A DNA stretch of 64,000 nt, taken from positions 1 through 64,000 of the forward strand of contig DF239425.1 of NCBI GenBank assembly GCA_000507305.1, written 5' to 3'. Positions 1-10,737 of this stretch are shown one piece after another (the stretch's first letter is position 1; every line of letters begins with the position of its first letter). The notes beneath the pieces are model-generated. The model was given only the letters and a program-made list of their open reading frames with translations, did no database searches and was not told where the DNA came from. This DNA comes from Breviolum minutum Mf 1.05b.01. Lineage: Eukaryota; Sar; Dinophyceae; Suessiales; Symbiodiniaceae. Position numbers and translations under genes: made by a program.

Positions 1-36
1 CTTGCAATGAACACTAAAGCCATGAAAGGCTTGGAT

Positions 37-960
37 TTCAATAGCCACTGGGCTTGCAAGTTGTCTGCATCCTTTTTTTTATACATCCAAGTTGGACACT
101 GTCATCAGGCCTTTCAGGCATTGTTCTTTCACCCCTCAAGCTGGACAGTCTGGTGGGGCAGGCCACAGAGACAAAAGGGCATTCATCCTGAAACTGGACA
201 GTGTGGCCATGTCAATCAAGATTTGCTACCATCTTGCTTCTTGTTGTATTGCCTCTTGCTGGCAGCCAAACATTCAGCACTGTCTTCTCCCAGTACTTGG
301 AACACAACTTCCAGTTGTGCAGGGTCCATTCTCACTATGAGATCCGACCTGAGGCCACTGTCTTCTCTGCAACAGAGATATTGACAGTGTACTCTCCTGC
401 ATTTACCTTTCTTTTTTGGCATTGTTCATAGGTTCAGAAGAGGCTGCACCACTTTCGAACAGGTCCAAAGTTTCAGTATCGCCTTCTGACAGCTTTTTGA
501 CAGCTGCTTCATTTCTGTCTTGGACCATTTTTTGCAGTTGGGAACTGGCAGTCAGTGACTGGTTCTTCTCAGTGCTCTTGGTGACCAATCTGCAAATGGT
601 CTGACAGGTAGGTCGAATCCTCAAAAAGGCATTGCCTTCGAAGGTTTCCACCATTTCAGCAGGCACACTGAACCATTTCTCCTCCTGGTACTTTATCTCC
701 CAGGTGTGTCGCAGTTCCACCATGGCTGTTCAAAAGGCAGCAGACAATGATGTCTGTATTATCCCAAGTGGTACTTGAAAACAGCCATTCAGGCTTGCAG
801 AAAACAAAAAAGCCATTGGGGCTTCAGAAATGGACAAAACTAGCCACTGGGGCTTGCATCAAAGAAACAAAAGAAAAAAGCCATTGAGGCTTGCAGACTG
901 AAAAAAAGCCATTCAGGCTTGCTGAACAAAACATGTAGCCATGTAAGGCTTGCAGGAGCA
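37..960 (+). repeat. Scattered spliced-leader-like repeats, block 1
   Basis: Short degenerate units of the form TAGCCAnnnnGGCTTGCA recur on the plus strand, for example at about 41-61, 785-802, 840-858, 880-897, 907-922 and 935-951. They resemble the dinoflagellate spliced-leader core TAGCCATTTTGGCTCAAG. The block lies in and around the 3' side of gene A and overlaps gene B only at the edges. The similarity is seen by eye; the descent from spliced leaders is inference. The motif is partly palindromic, so orientation is not fully certain. Confidence 0.55.
216..723 (-). CDS. Gene B: uncharacterised dinoflagellate-type protein, reading frame interrupted
   Basis: A 106-codon frame starts at ATG 723 (MVELRHTWEIKYQEEKW...) and ends at TAA 403-405. 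The same coding sense resumes in another frame and ends at TGA 216, with the segment SDLIVRMDPAQLEVVF. The start has a WxxxYQEEKWFSVPAEMVETF pattern; the end is lysine rich. Two explanations fit the frame change. A 40-nt GT-AG intron (about 365-404) joins the two halves in frame. Alternatively, two single-base indels, one at the AAAAAAG run near 408-414 and one near 343, would let a third frame (AGEYTVNISVAEKTVASG) bridge them. From memory, similar short proteins are abundant in Symbiodiniaceae gene sets, without known function. It lies 0.5 kb downstream of gene A on the same strand. It may be a live gene with a tiny intron or a decaying copy. Confidence 0.5.
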
Positions 961-1206
961 GCAGCCACATTGGACTTGAAACATGTGGAAGGACAGCTTT
1001 TTCTTCCAAGGCCATTTTGTCTCTATCCAAAACCTCTGTAGAAAACATTTGTGAAATCTACATTGCCATTGCTTTTCCAATCACCACTTGTGAGGTAAGG
1101 AGGCAGTCACATTCTAGCCACTGCATGTTGTCCAACATGTGGCTTTCCTCCATTTTTTCCAATCACCATACACTTCTGAGGTGCCAGTGACATTTTGTTC
1201 ACCAAA

Positions 1207-3635
1207 TCACTGTGAGGCTTTCAATTTTTTGGCAGCAGGACCTTCTTTGGTCTTTTGCATTGTCAGCAATTCCAATTCCTTCACAGCAGAGGTGTTGGAC
1301 AAGAAAGGGATCTTGCAGCCATCCACAGTTCCCTCAGACAAAGTCATGTTGAAGGCTTCAGTCGAAGAAGGCTTCACCCACCAATAAGCTGCCAAAACAC
1401 CATCATCCTTCTTGAAATCAGTCAGTCCTTTGAAAGGCTGAACCAACCAATTCCCACCAAAAGCCTTGATGTAGACCTTGTCAGGGTAGCACTGATCCTT
1501 GGCCTTTGAAACAGTGCCACAGGGATACAGTTTCAATCCTCCCTTCTTGAACTTCTTCAAGGCATACACTTGGTTGGGGTGGGAAGTGAAAGCAAGGTCT
1601 TCTTCACTCACCTTATGCTCCATGGCCACTTCTAGCAAAGCTTTTTGGACATGAGCTCTTTGCAATTCACTGGTCACCACTGCTGAGTTTTGAAACAGAT
1701 GCTTTTGAACCTTTGAAGGATCACATCTCTCAGGAGGGGCAGCCTTACAAAGCCTCCAATCTTTCAGGTCTGCCACCTCCACATCAATTGATTCCACAGC
1801 AGTGAACAAAGGCTGGTGCTCAAACTTCAAGGTGTTCTCACCAGCCATTGCCAGCTTGAACATTTTGGTGCCATGCTCCTTGGAGTTCATGTACCTGGAG
1901 CCAAGGTGGTCATGCAAAAACATTTGGTTTTTGACAGACTGTGACCAAAAAGGAAACTAAAAAAGATTGAAGTCAAAATTTCTTCCAAGATGCATTTGTC
2001 CCACTTTCAAGTTTGGGTTCTGCAAGAGAGCCACTTGAATGGCACTGCTTGCCAAAACATTGTGCACTTCCAAGCTGTTTTCCTCACATTTGGAGCTGCT
2101 GGCCACAGCAGTGGGCTTCCTCAGGCCATTCAACTCATCAGTGAACAGTTTGCAAATGACTTCCAGATTCTCATGGCCATGAGGTTCTCTTCCATGTTTT
2201 TCCTTGCCCAGCACATGCAAGGTCACTCTGCAGCAAAGACGACCAAAGGATCCCATTTTGGTGGATTCATCCATTCCAGAGGATTGAAGCAATGTCCAAG
2301 AATCATGGAGACATTGCCTCACTGGCATGTGGACCCAAAGGCCAACACAAAAAGGGGAAATGGGAACTACAAAAAAACCTTAGCTATTCAAAAATGCATT
2401 AAATGCACACAAGTGGCTCTGCTGCATCCACTTTCACCCTCAAGTTGACACTCTTGAGCTTCTCACAATCTGCCTTGCTCAATATTTTGGAGTAGCCATC
2501 TTGTGACTTTGCTGAAGACATCATTGTTGACCACCTAGCAGTTCAAAGCAAAAGACTTGAGAAACACATTCATCAATTTAAAACACAAGCAGAGAGTATG
2601 CTGTCAAGTTACATTGCAGCTTTCAAGAAGGGGTACAGTGAACTGGAACCCTTTAGCTCCAGGTAAGCAATGCCTTTCATCATTTCTTCACCAAGCAGTA
2701 GAGAGCCATAGGTCTTACCTTGGCTGGCAAAACAAGTGGGAAGAAAAGAACAACAAAAAACAGCCAAGAAGGCTTGTCACATAGAGTTGGTAGCCATGAA
2801 GGCTTGCTTGCATGCAGCACATGGCAGTCAAGTTGCTGAATTGTGCCAGGAATGTGATCAATGTGTAGTCAGGGCCAGCAAAGCGAGACACATAGAAAGC
2901 AATTGCTTCCAGTGACCTTTTGCAGACAGGATCAACAGCTTGCACTTTGGCCAAGGCTTGGTCCAGTGTGGTCCCATGCCTCATGTATTCACACATTTGG
3001 CAAGCTGCTTCAATTTCAGTCATCTGCTGGTAGGAGCTGTTGGTTGCATTCAAGCCTGCCTGCAAAAAGTTTGGGAGGTCAGGCCATTTTGTTTCCACCA
3101 CATTGGAAATCACTAAGAAAGCCCAACCATTGCAAATCAAGTGCTGCAAGCCAGGGTCTGAATTCTCAGTCACAGTCTGGCTTTGGTCCACTGGCTTGAC
3201 CCCTTGTTCCACTGCCTTGCAAAAGGCAGCAGTGTGGGAACTGGCCACTGTCAAAAACCTCTCTTGTCCAGTCACTGAAGCCAAGGCATTGTTGGAGGCA
3301 TTCACCAATTTCACATTGGCAGCCACTTGTTCCTCTCTCTTCAGGCTGTTGGTTGCCAGTTCAAAGGCTACTGCTGACCCTTCATTTAGTAGGGATGTTT
3401 GCACCCCCACCTTCAACATTTTCAGTCCTTTCGACCACACATCTGTGCAATTCAACATGCTCCCCCCACGATTAGCAGGGTGCACTAGACATTGCTTTGG
3501 CAACACATTCTGCTTGTAGGCCAATCCACTCTTGCTCAAGGTGGTGAAGATTTTGTTTATCTTCTGAAGCACTGGCACATTGTCAGCAGCCAGCACTCCA
3601 TCGACCTCTTTTGCCACTTCTGTTGGAACAGCCAT
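1207..3635 (-). CDS. Gene A: 677-aa uncharacterised dinoflagellate-type protein, five exons
   Basis: Minus strand, exons 3635-2837, 2718-2613, 2534-2418, 2317-1994 and 1894-1207. Lengths of 799, 106, 117, 324 and 688 nt keep one frame to the stop. Donors are GC, GT, GC and GC; all four acceptors are AG followed by G. Introns are 78-118 nt. The start ATG 3635 (MAVPTEVAKEVDGVL) opens the long first exon. Visible landmarks: VLPKQCLVHPANRGG near residue 45, SSHTAAFCKAVEQG near 133, WAFLVISNVVETKWPDLPNF near 170, the KHGREPHGHENLEVI segment in exon 4, and in exon 5 LKLYPCGTV, AFGGNWLVQPF and AAYWWVKP. The tail is GPAAKKLKASQ. No signal peptide or membrane segment is seen. I do not know the function. 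From memory the order of these blocks matches a large multicopy family in Symbiodiniaceae; a protein search would settle this. Sequence 2719-2836 is intronic, and part of it carries the same GGCTTG-type repeats found around the gene. Confidence 0.72.
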
Positions 3636-3840
3636 GGCTCTGCACTACAGTTAACAAAGTGTTTTTGGTTGGAAAAAACCGTACAAAACAGATTTGTTAC
3701 TGTACAAACTGGTTCTACATTCTTCAGGTGCACATGTGGTTGCAGCTGTTCATTTCACTACTTGCAAGCAGCCCTTGAGCTAAAAGTTGAAAAGACATGA
3801 CAACTGAACCATCCAAGCTTCTGGAAAACCAGTGACAAAA

Positions 3841-4345
3841 AAAAGCAGCCAGTTCAGGTTGTATCTAATAGCCATTTGAGGCTTTGTAGCCATGCAAGGC
3901 TGTATAGCCATTTGAAGCTGTGACATGAAGCCATTTGAAGCTGCATGCAACAAAGCCATTTGAAGGCATTTGCAACTGTGTAGCTATTTGAAGCTGGGAA
4001 GCCATTTGAGGCTGTGGAAATATAGCCATTTGAAGCTGTGAAAAGAGGCTGTGAAAATGTAGCCATTTGAGGCTAGGAAAATGTAGCCATTTTAGGCTGT
4101 GGCAATATGGCCATTTGAAGCTGTGTCACTGTAGCCATTTCAGGCTGCATGTGTCAATATAGCCATGTAATGCTGTGTCAACACAGCCATTTGAAGCAAT
4201 GTCAAAATAGCTATTTCAAGCTGTGTCAATATAGCCATGTAAGGGTGTGTAAATATACAAATTATGAATTGTCTAGCCAATCAAGGCTGTGTGCATATAG
4301 CCATTTGAGGCTGTGAAAAAATATATTACTTCAAAGTTGTGACAG
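3841..4345 (+). repeat. Tandem-like array of spliced-leader-like units, block 2
   Basis: At least 20 degenerate units of about 20-25 nt, consensus near TAGCCATTTGAAGCTGTG, follow one another immediately upstream of gene A. One unit at about 4083-4101 reads GTAGCCATTTTAGGCTGTG and is the closest to the spliced-leader core GTAGCCATTTTGGCTCAAG. They run on the plus strand, antisense to gene A. The spacing is irregular and no exact period is visible. They could be relics of repeated spliced-leader retroposition or an unrelated satellite that converged on the motif. Confidence 0.65.
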
Positions 4346-4890
4346 GTCTAGCCAATCTGGCTGATGTTGGATAAAGCCAATGGGGCTGTCCACAAGGATA
4401 CCAAACATGTTTTTTGAATTAATGCAGCCACCATGGCTTTCACAAAAGAAGGCAATGCATTATGATGCATGCACTGTAGAAATTGTGACATTGGGCTAAC
4501 CTGTCATCATTGGGCTTATTCATTGACAGTAGCCTTGAAGACACTGTCCAAAGAGATTGCAAGGCTAACTTGCATGTTCAAACAAATTTTTCATTAGGTG
4601 TTCAAGCTGCAAAATGATAACTTGTCTTATGGGCAATGGGTGTGCAAGAACAAGTCTACATTCATAAAATAATGACATTCTCATGGATATGGAATAGAAA
4701 GCCATGTATTTGGCAAGTCAAGTTAAAGTGTCTAAGTGCTGGTTAAAAGGTATGATATTTAACATAATTATGTTGACTTAGCTAAAGTTATGTTTTGCTT
4801 AGTAAAGTTTGTAGCCATCATACATAGCTAACATGTCTTTAACATACCATTAGGACTATGCTAACATGTCTTTAGCATAGGCTTATTAAA
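4346..4890. other. AT-rich, CpG-poor spacer
   Basis: Between the repeat block and the composition break I see no exon. A few short imperfect repeats of GCTAACATGTCTTTAGCATA type occur at about 4828-4880. Confidence 0.6.
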
Positions 4891-5578
4891 TATCATAAAC
4901 ATCATAACCCACTAGCAAAGACACAGCCCATCCAAGCATGGCCCCCAACTCCCTGTCGGCCAGATCGAAACCGTGGCAGGATGACGCTTTGATTTGGCAA
5001 TCACCTTCCTTCGGCGCCGTGCCCTCGAGAGGCGAGGTGCCATCCATGGAGACCTGGGCGACCGGGGACATAAAGAATTTTCATAGAATCCTATGAGCCG
5101 ATCTGCAACCAATACTCGACTGAATCTAATCTTTTGGTTTCAACTCATGACTGAAGTAAAAGAGAATTGATGAGGATCGAGGCATGGTTGGCGGATTGGT
5201 GGTTTTCATTTTTCGTCATAAACCCAGCTGCCAGGTGAATGGTCTATGCTGCCTATGGAAATCCTTACTTCAGAAGGACCGACTGATCGACTGATGTTAA
5301 AAGTTTTTCACGGCCACCGTAGAAGCAGTCAAGAAAAAAGATCGGTCGATATGATTTTGATTTTAACTCGAGTCTAAATTGAATTTCGAGAACAAGAAAT
5401 GTGAAACATCAATAGCCCAAACGGTGGCCATGTTCCATCAGCAAGAACCTCACGAATCCTAAAAGGTTCGAGCTTAGAGTACGCCATTTTGGTAAAATGA
5501 ATCACGCAGATTCCATACCCCCCAGAAACACTTGATCCGATGTTTGTTTCGAGACCAATCAGAAATTGAAGGAAAGTA
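4891..5578. other. CpG-rich spacer downstream of gene C
   Basis: CpG and TCGA become frequent from about 4.9 kb on. A short minus-strand frame at 4886-5071 has ordinary composition but no supported splice sites. Nothing else could be supported; it may hold the 3' untranslated part of gene C. Confidence 0.5.
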
Positions 5579-8500
5579 TCATTCGACATCTATAGAACCG
5601 TTTTCCAAACGGTTCAACACCTCACAACCATACTGCTTGAACACTTGCTCGCGCGCAGCACATAGCTCATCGTCAACCTTCTCTTCTGACTTCTCGAGCC
5701 AAAGAGCCTAAAGTGCCAGCTAATGGGAGGATGGGCTTCGAAGAATTCTTTGACTTCGATCGGGTTTGATGTTTTGAATGTTTTGGAGTTGGTTGCAAAA
5801 TGGCGGTGGGAAATTTTGAAACCGAACACTTTGCCAAAGTTGACAAGTAGCCATGCGCAAAGCAACTGCCACAGTAACCATCAACTTGCGATCTTTCGAG
5901 CCCGGGCTAGTCTTGAAAGAAAAGTATGAACAATCTTCCCATTCTGTACCCCACTGGCGAACACCACAAGCAGGGCGGGTCCAGTAGATAGTCAGCCGGG
6001 AACGATTCAGCTTGGGCAGCTGTGCTCGAATAGCTTCTTTCAAAGCCGGCAACTCGAGCCCCTCATAGTCAATGGCCATGACAAAATTGACAATTCGATT
6101 GATGAGGGACTGCTTGAACTCCGCAATCGGCTGGATCTCCTCTCCATCGTCTTTCCTCTTCTTGGCTTTCTTGGACTTGGCTGCGATATTCTTCTCTTCG
6201 TCTTTCTCAGTAGTCTTGGGCTTGGCTGGATGATCTGTCTTGGGTTTCTTGGCTGGGATGGTAGCATTCGCCTTTGTCTTGCGTTTGCCACCTTTCTCTT
6301 CCTTTGCTTCCTCTTGTCCTTCAGACTTCCACTTCATGTACTCCTCCCACATCTCCCAATCCTCACACTGATGCTCTTCCTCTTCCTCCGCCTCTTGCTC
6401 ACGGGCCTTCACCTGCTTCCCACGGCCACGCCCGCCACCGCGACCTCGACCCCGGCCACGTTCACCCTTGGGCGGCTTCAATGCCAGCTGGTCACGGCGA
6501 GAAGGGGCCTCACAAGGGGGCAGATGGGATGAGAAGGGCTTTTGGGCAGGTCAATTAGACTGAATCCAAATTTGTCGATCGTCAATTTTCATTCTTTTGT
6601 TCGAGCTTTCCAAGTATATAGCTAACATTCATGACACTATTAAAATATCATTCGTTTTTTCAGCTCAAATGCAGGACCTTGGAGTCTCCCAGCTCTTCGT
6701 CAGCGAGAGCTAAAAGCTGCTTGACATGTTCAGGCTCGTCTTTCGATGAAGAGGATTTGTTAGAAACCTGAAACTTTTGGCGACGGGTTTCGGGATCTTC
6801 ATCGAAAGAGTGTGCCTTAGGAGGTGTAGGTGTCGGAGTCGAAATGACATTGATGTCCACAATCTGTGTTTCCTGCGTGTCTGGGTCCACAGGTGGTGGT
6901 CCTGCAGTGTTGATGATACCAAATCAAGCGATCAAGATATTTGGTGAACCCTGCACTCCCAAACTTTGACAACTCACTATTGAATTGGAGGCTTTAATTA
7001 AACTTGAATTAGGCATTTGTGATCTCATGTCCTGGAGCAATTGGAGCACGATCTGCAACACGTTCGAACTCAGGTGTCAGGTTTCTGGCAACATCCCTTT
7101 TGGCCCGAATCCTCGAAGTGGTTGGAATCGGGAAGAAGATGCGAAAAGCGAAGGTCCATCACACAAAATTCGGGAAATAGAAAAATTTGGAGCTTTTATT
7201 ATCGAATACCGAGACACTCTTCAAGTTGTTGCTTGCGTTTTGCTACTGCTTCCATCAACATCTTTTTACGAAGCTCCACATGCTCAGGAAGCTCAATGGG
7301 CTCTTTCTGAAGATTAGCCACAGGGCCTGAATTGCGTTCAAGATAGGAAAGTTCATCAGAGGATCGAAAAAAATCGTTATAAATATTGATCACAGTGGTC
7401 TCAAAAAGCTCATGGTCCGTTGGGATTGGAATTTAAAAAATAGTCAACATTCGACTACAAGCCCTAATGCTTTCATGATTTCCTGGGGCCGCACCTGAAA
7501 CTGTCGGTGCCACCGGTGCCTTCTCCTCAACCTTAGGCAAAGACAACTGTGGCACTTCTTCTGGAAGCTCATCTTCGACAGGAGCAGCAGGGACAACTGG
7601 GGTAGGATCGGCAGGAAGGGCATCATCCAGCGGCGCCCCAGGGTTACCAGGAACAGTTTCACCATCGGTGCTGCTTGAATCACTGGTGGTGTCGTCGTAC
7701 AACTCATGCGAAGAATCCTGAAGGGAAACCATATCGACCAGTAGATCCGGGTGCGTGGTTTTGTTCAAAATCAGTGGCTACTTGATATTAATACTATTTG
7801 ATTTTTTTGACAAAACGGTCGGTTGAGACAATTGAGAACCCTGTCCTCTTCATCAGCAGGTTTTACCTTCATCGGCATAGACTTTTGCTTTCTGGTCAAC
7901 TCATTGACCACCGCCTAACGGGTATCCATGAATTCAAATTTTTTTTATGGTGAAAAAAATCGATCACCTCAGCGTATGAATCGAATTTGATCAACCAACA
8001 ATAGTTAACCCTGGCTTGTGAACGCCCCCCACACCTCCAAGTCCGGGTTCAAAATGAGCACCAAAGCTTGAAAATCCGAATCCTTTCATGGAGTGAATGC
8101 TGGAAGACGGGTTGGCACAGGGTAAATATTTTATTAATTGGGGTGAAAAACAAATCCAGAAAATATCAGGATGAGCTTCGACAGTCGAATTTGTTGAAAT
8201 ATGAAAGAAATTATTAAGACAGGACAAGCATCCAATGATGGGTCATTCCTGCCACACTTGCGTTTGACAAATCGAAGCATTTTGCGAATATCCCATGCAT
8301 CATCGTCAATTTGGTCTTGGCCGACTTCACGAGAAGACTTCGAGTAGACAATTTCAACTTCGTCACGAAGGCTAGTAATATCAGGCAGCTTGCGTTGACT
8401 CAAGTTGAGGCGATGCAATGCAGGAATGAGAATCTCACTGTTGGCAGTACACTCAACGATTGTTGCATCAGCACCCTTATTCTTCTTGTTTTGATGCTTC

Positions 8501-8592
8501 AAAAGAGGCTCCTTTGCCCGCAAATTGCTCCGAACTTGTTCAATTTGATCCCATTCGGCCCCAAGACCGGAGGCATCGAATTTCCTTCCCAT
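5579..8592 (-). CDS. Gene C: 619-aa uncharacterised protein with acidic, RG-rich and basic regions, seven exons
   Basis: Minus strand, exons 8592-8233, 7914-7867, 7777-7483, 7326-7210, 6901-6678, 6538-5852 and 5707-5579. These total 1860 nt and give one open frame from ATG 8592 (MGRKFDASGLGAEWDQIEQV) to TGA 5579-5581. Donors are GA, GT, GA, GT, GT and GC; four of six acceptors are AG followed by G. Introns are 89-318 nt. Regions: residues 1-120 are mixed helical with VKRKCGRNDPSL at the end; 137-234 are acidic and Pro/Ala rich; 274-348 are Ser/Thr/Pro rich. An RG-rich stretch (ERGRGRGRGGGRGRGKQ) lies near 374-390, followed by an acidic segment and lysine-rich clusters such as SKKAKKRK that could be nuclear localisation signals. 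A compact C-terminal part holds LPALKEAIRAQLPKLNRSRL and IYWTRPACGVRQWG near 510-545, then a charged helix (ALWLEKSEEKVDDELCAARE). RG and basic stretches suggest nucleic-acid binding; this is inference. Function unknown. The splice model is manual and the first, fifth and last junctions are the least certain. Confidence 0.66.
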
Positions 8593-9630
8593 TCCAAAAA
8601 CTAGAGTTCAACCTTGAAACAACTGGATCCAAAATGCTTCAAGAATGAAACCATGAGTTTTTCCAACGCTTCCTGCACCCCGTCACTCCAGGAGCCCAAG
8701 AAAGCCGAGCACTTGGTTCAGATGCGATGGACAAAAAGGGTGCTGCGAGTACTTGAGAGCCGGAAATCAAGGATTTGGTGTGAAAACCCGGGTTTCGAAG
8801 GCAATTGCAGGTTTTCAAAGAACATTCGATCAAGAACCCGAGTGTCGAAGCAAATCCTGATAATTTCCAGGTTTTGGGTTTCTAAGGTATACAAATTTGT
8901 TGCCCGCAAGGGAACTCGGACCTGACATCATATCCCACCATCTCGGAAAAGGAACATTATCTCCAAGAGTGTTTTGGGGAGAGGATATGTTTGTTTCCAG
9001 GATATTTTAGTTACTATATTACATTGTATTTCATAGATTTTCATAGTATATATTGTATTTATTTGAACATCCATCATGGAAGCTTGGGGTGTTGTAGCGT
9101 TATATTCTTCAGGTCATATTCTTTGGGTTTTTGGGTTGCTTATGTCTTTGGTTTGTTTTTGTGACCGACTCTGCAGGATTTTGACCAGAAAACCAAACCC
9201 TGTTTGGGACTGCCTATTGCAACACCAGAACTATACACTCCCATGCATTTCGCACCTTTGGCCCCTTGGGAATTTTGAAAGTAGAAAATATGCCATCATG
9301 CAACTTCCTGTTTGTCTTCATGTGTTAGGTTCTCACCAATTTTTTGTGACCCAACTTGACTTTTGATCACTACAGAGTCACATTTCTACTCTGTTGAATG
9401 TTGTTTTGAAATGGCAGGTGCTGTCACATGATGTGGTTTTTGCATATGAGTTTGCACTCTTTCGGGGTTTTGGTTGTTTCTCGGAGCTTGCTTGCAGGAT
9501 TTAAATTTCATCATGTCTGAACGGAGTCCAGTTGTTTTCCCCACACCCGCAGGGTGGTAGCGACGAGGAAACAACGCCGGGAAGCTCCCCAAGGAGGCGT
9601 GACAATGATCAACAAAAGTCATGAAACATC
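8593..9630. other. Region upstream of gene C with no supported gene
   Basis: 8593-8960 repeats the short phrase GGTTTTC/GGGTTTCGAAG a few times and would hold the gene C promoter and any spliced-leader acceptor. I see no TATA box or other recognisable signal, which is usual for dinoflagellates. From 8990 to 9630 the sequence is T-rich and I see no exon. Confidence 0.5.
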
Positions 9631-9766
9631 CACAAGGTGGGCCCTTACCAGTGATAAATGGATTTATAACCCTATGAAAGTAGGGTTATGACCCTAGTTA
9701 CCCATTTATTTTCGGCCATTTATAGGGGTTATAAGTCCATTTATAACTGGTAGGGGCCCACCTTGC
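9631..9766. repeat. MITE family D, copy 1
   Basis: Terminal inverted repeat of about 29 bp: CAAGGTGGGCCCTTACCAG at the left and its complement CTGGTAGGGGCCCACCTTG at the right, each continuing into ATAAATGG. The inside reads GTTATAACCC / CGGCCATTTATAGGGGTTAT. Further copies lie at 18508, 19406, 49282 and 57412. No coding content, so non-autonomous. Confidence 0.85.
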
Positions 9767-10050
9767 AGAAGCTATGAAAAGAAATTGGCAATGACAAACG
9801 GCCTCCCCCGGGTCCGTCCAACGCCTTTCTCCCAGAAGGTTTCAGAAAAAAAACAGTTTTCCTAATCAAGCGACATGGGAAAACTTGACCTGATTTTTAT
9901 CAAGCTGGGGAGGTAATAAGGAGGGGGGGAGGTCCTGTAGATGAATTATGTCATCGTGTATTATAACTATGTCAAGTTGAAGAAAATCATGTGGATGGAA
10001 ATGAGAGTTGAGGAATCATGAGAATAATGAAGGTTTACGATTCAAACATG

Positions 10051-10140
10051 CCCATACCATCCATGTATGGTACATTTACCTACATTTACTATGGAAATCA
10101 ACCAGATATAGGTAAATATACTATACACGGATGGTATGGG
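10051..10140. repeat. MITE family C, copy 1
   Basis: Inverted repeat of about 30 bp: CCCATACCATCC then TGTATGGTACATTTACCTAC, and at the right GTAAATATACTATACACGG then ATGGTATGGG. This is the most frequent family in the window, with at least 14 copies. Better copies have outer ends CATAGGATCCATGTATGG and CCATACATGGATCCTATG. The elements are about 90-110 bp and have no coding content. Confidence 0.85.
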
Positions 10141-10227
10141 GTTATACTAACCACAAGGCCTTGTTGGAATTCAACACTTACAAGAGCATGAGTGTAAAAT
10201 CACCCTCCAACATGGGCTTGATTAAGA

Positions 10228-10441
10228 AATTTTTCGGGAGGTGGTACCTGCAACAACCAACAGCGGGAGGTGGAAAAATTCACCTTCAGGAGCCCAAACG
10301 AAAAAAATGATCCTTTTTGGCACCAGGATCTGGAACCCCTTTTTGGTCCTGGAAAAAAAAACTACCTCTGATTTTTATTAGGAATATAATACTGTATATA
10401 TATATATATATATTTATGAAAACACCTCCCGAAAAAACATG
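10228..10441. repeat. Inverted-repeat element with internal AT microsatellite
   Basis: TTTTTCGGGAGGTG at about 10230-10244 is matched by CACCTCCCGAAAAAA at about 10423-10438. An (AT)n tract lies near 10394-10413. A second GGGAGGTGG sits at 10264. No other copy was recognised in the window. Confidence 0.6.
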
Positions 10442-10639
10442 CACCATTTTTTTTTTGGTTAGCCAAGAAAAAAGACACCTGTTTCGTCGGGGATGGGGGG
10501 GAAAGGGGGTGCTGAGAAAAACAAACACCTTTTGCAGGATGCAAGACGACTCCGAGGAGACGCGAGATGTGAGCAGTGATGTGATCAATCCTCATTTAAT
10601 GGTGACCAAAACCTTGGGGTGTTTTTTATTCTATATGGA

Positions 10640-10737
10640 TATTTCCAAAAGATAGAAAACGGATGGTTTATAATGGAAAACCTTATTAAAATGGATGATC
10701 TGCGATATACCCCTATTTTTGGAAACACCCATATACA
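10640..10737. repeat. MITE family E, copy 1
   Basis: Outer ends ATGGATATTTCCAAAA and TTTTTGGAAACACCCAT are inverted copies. The core GGTTTATAATGGAAAACC is shared with copies at 19008 and 61492. Confidence 0.75.

Noticed and set aside
1990-3519. Plus-strand open frames of 152 and 159 codons
   Set aside because: They are antisense to the exons of gene A, which joins in phase over five exons with consistent splice sites; the plus frames have no such support.
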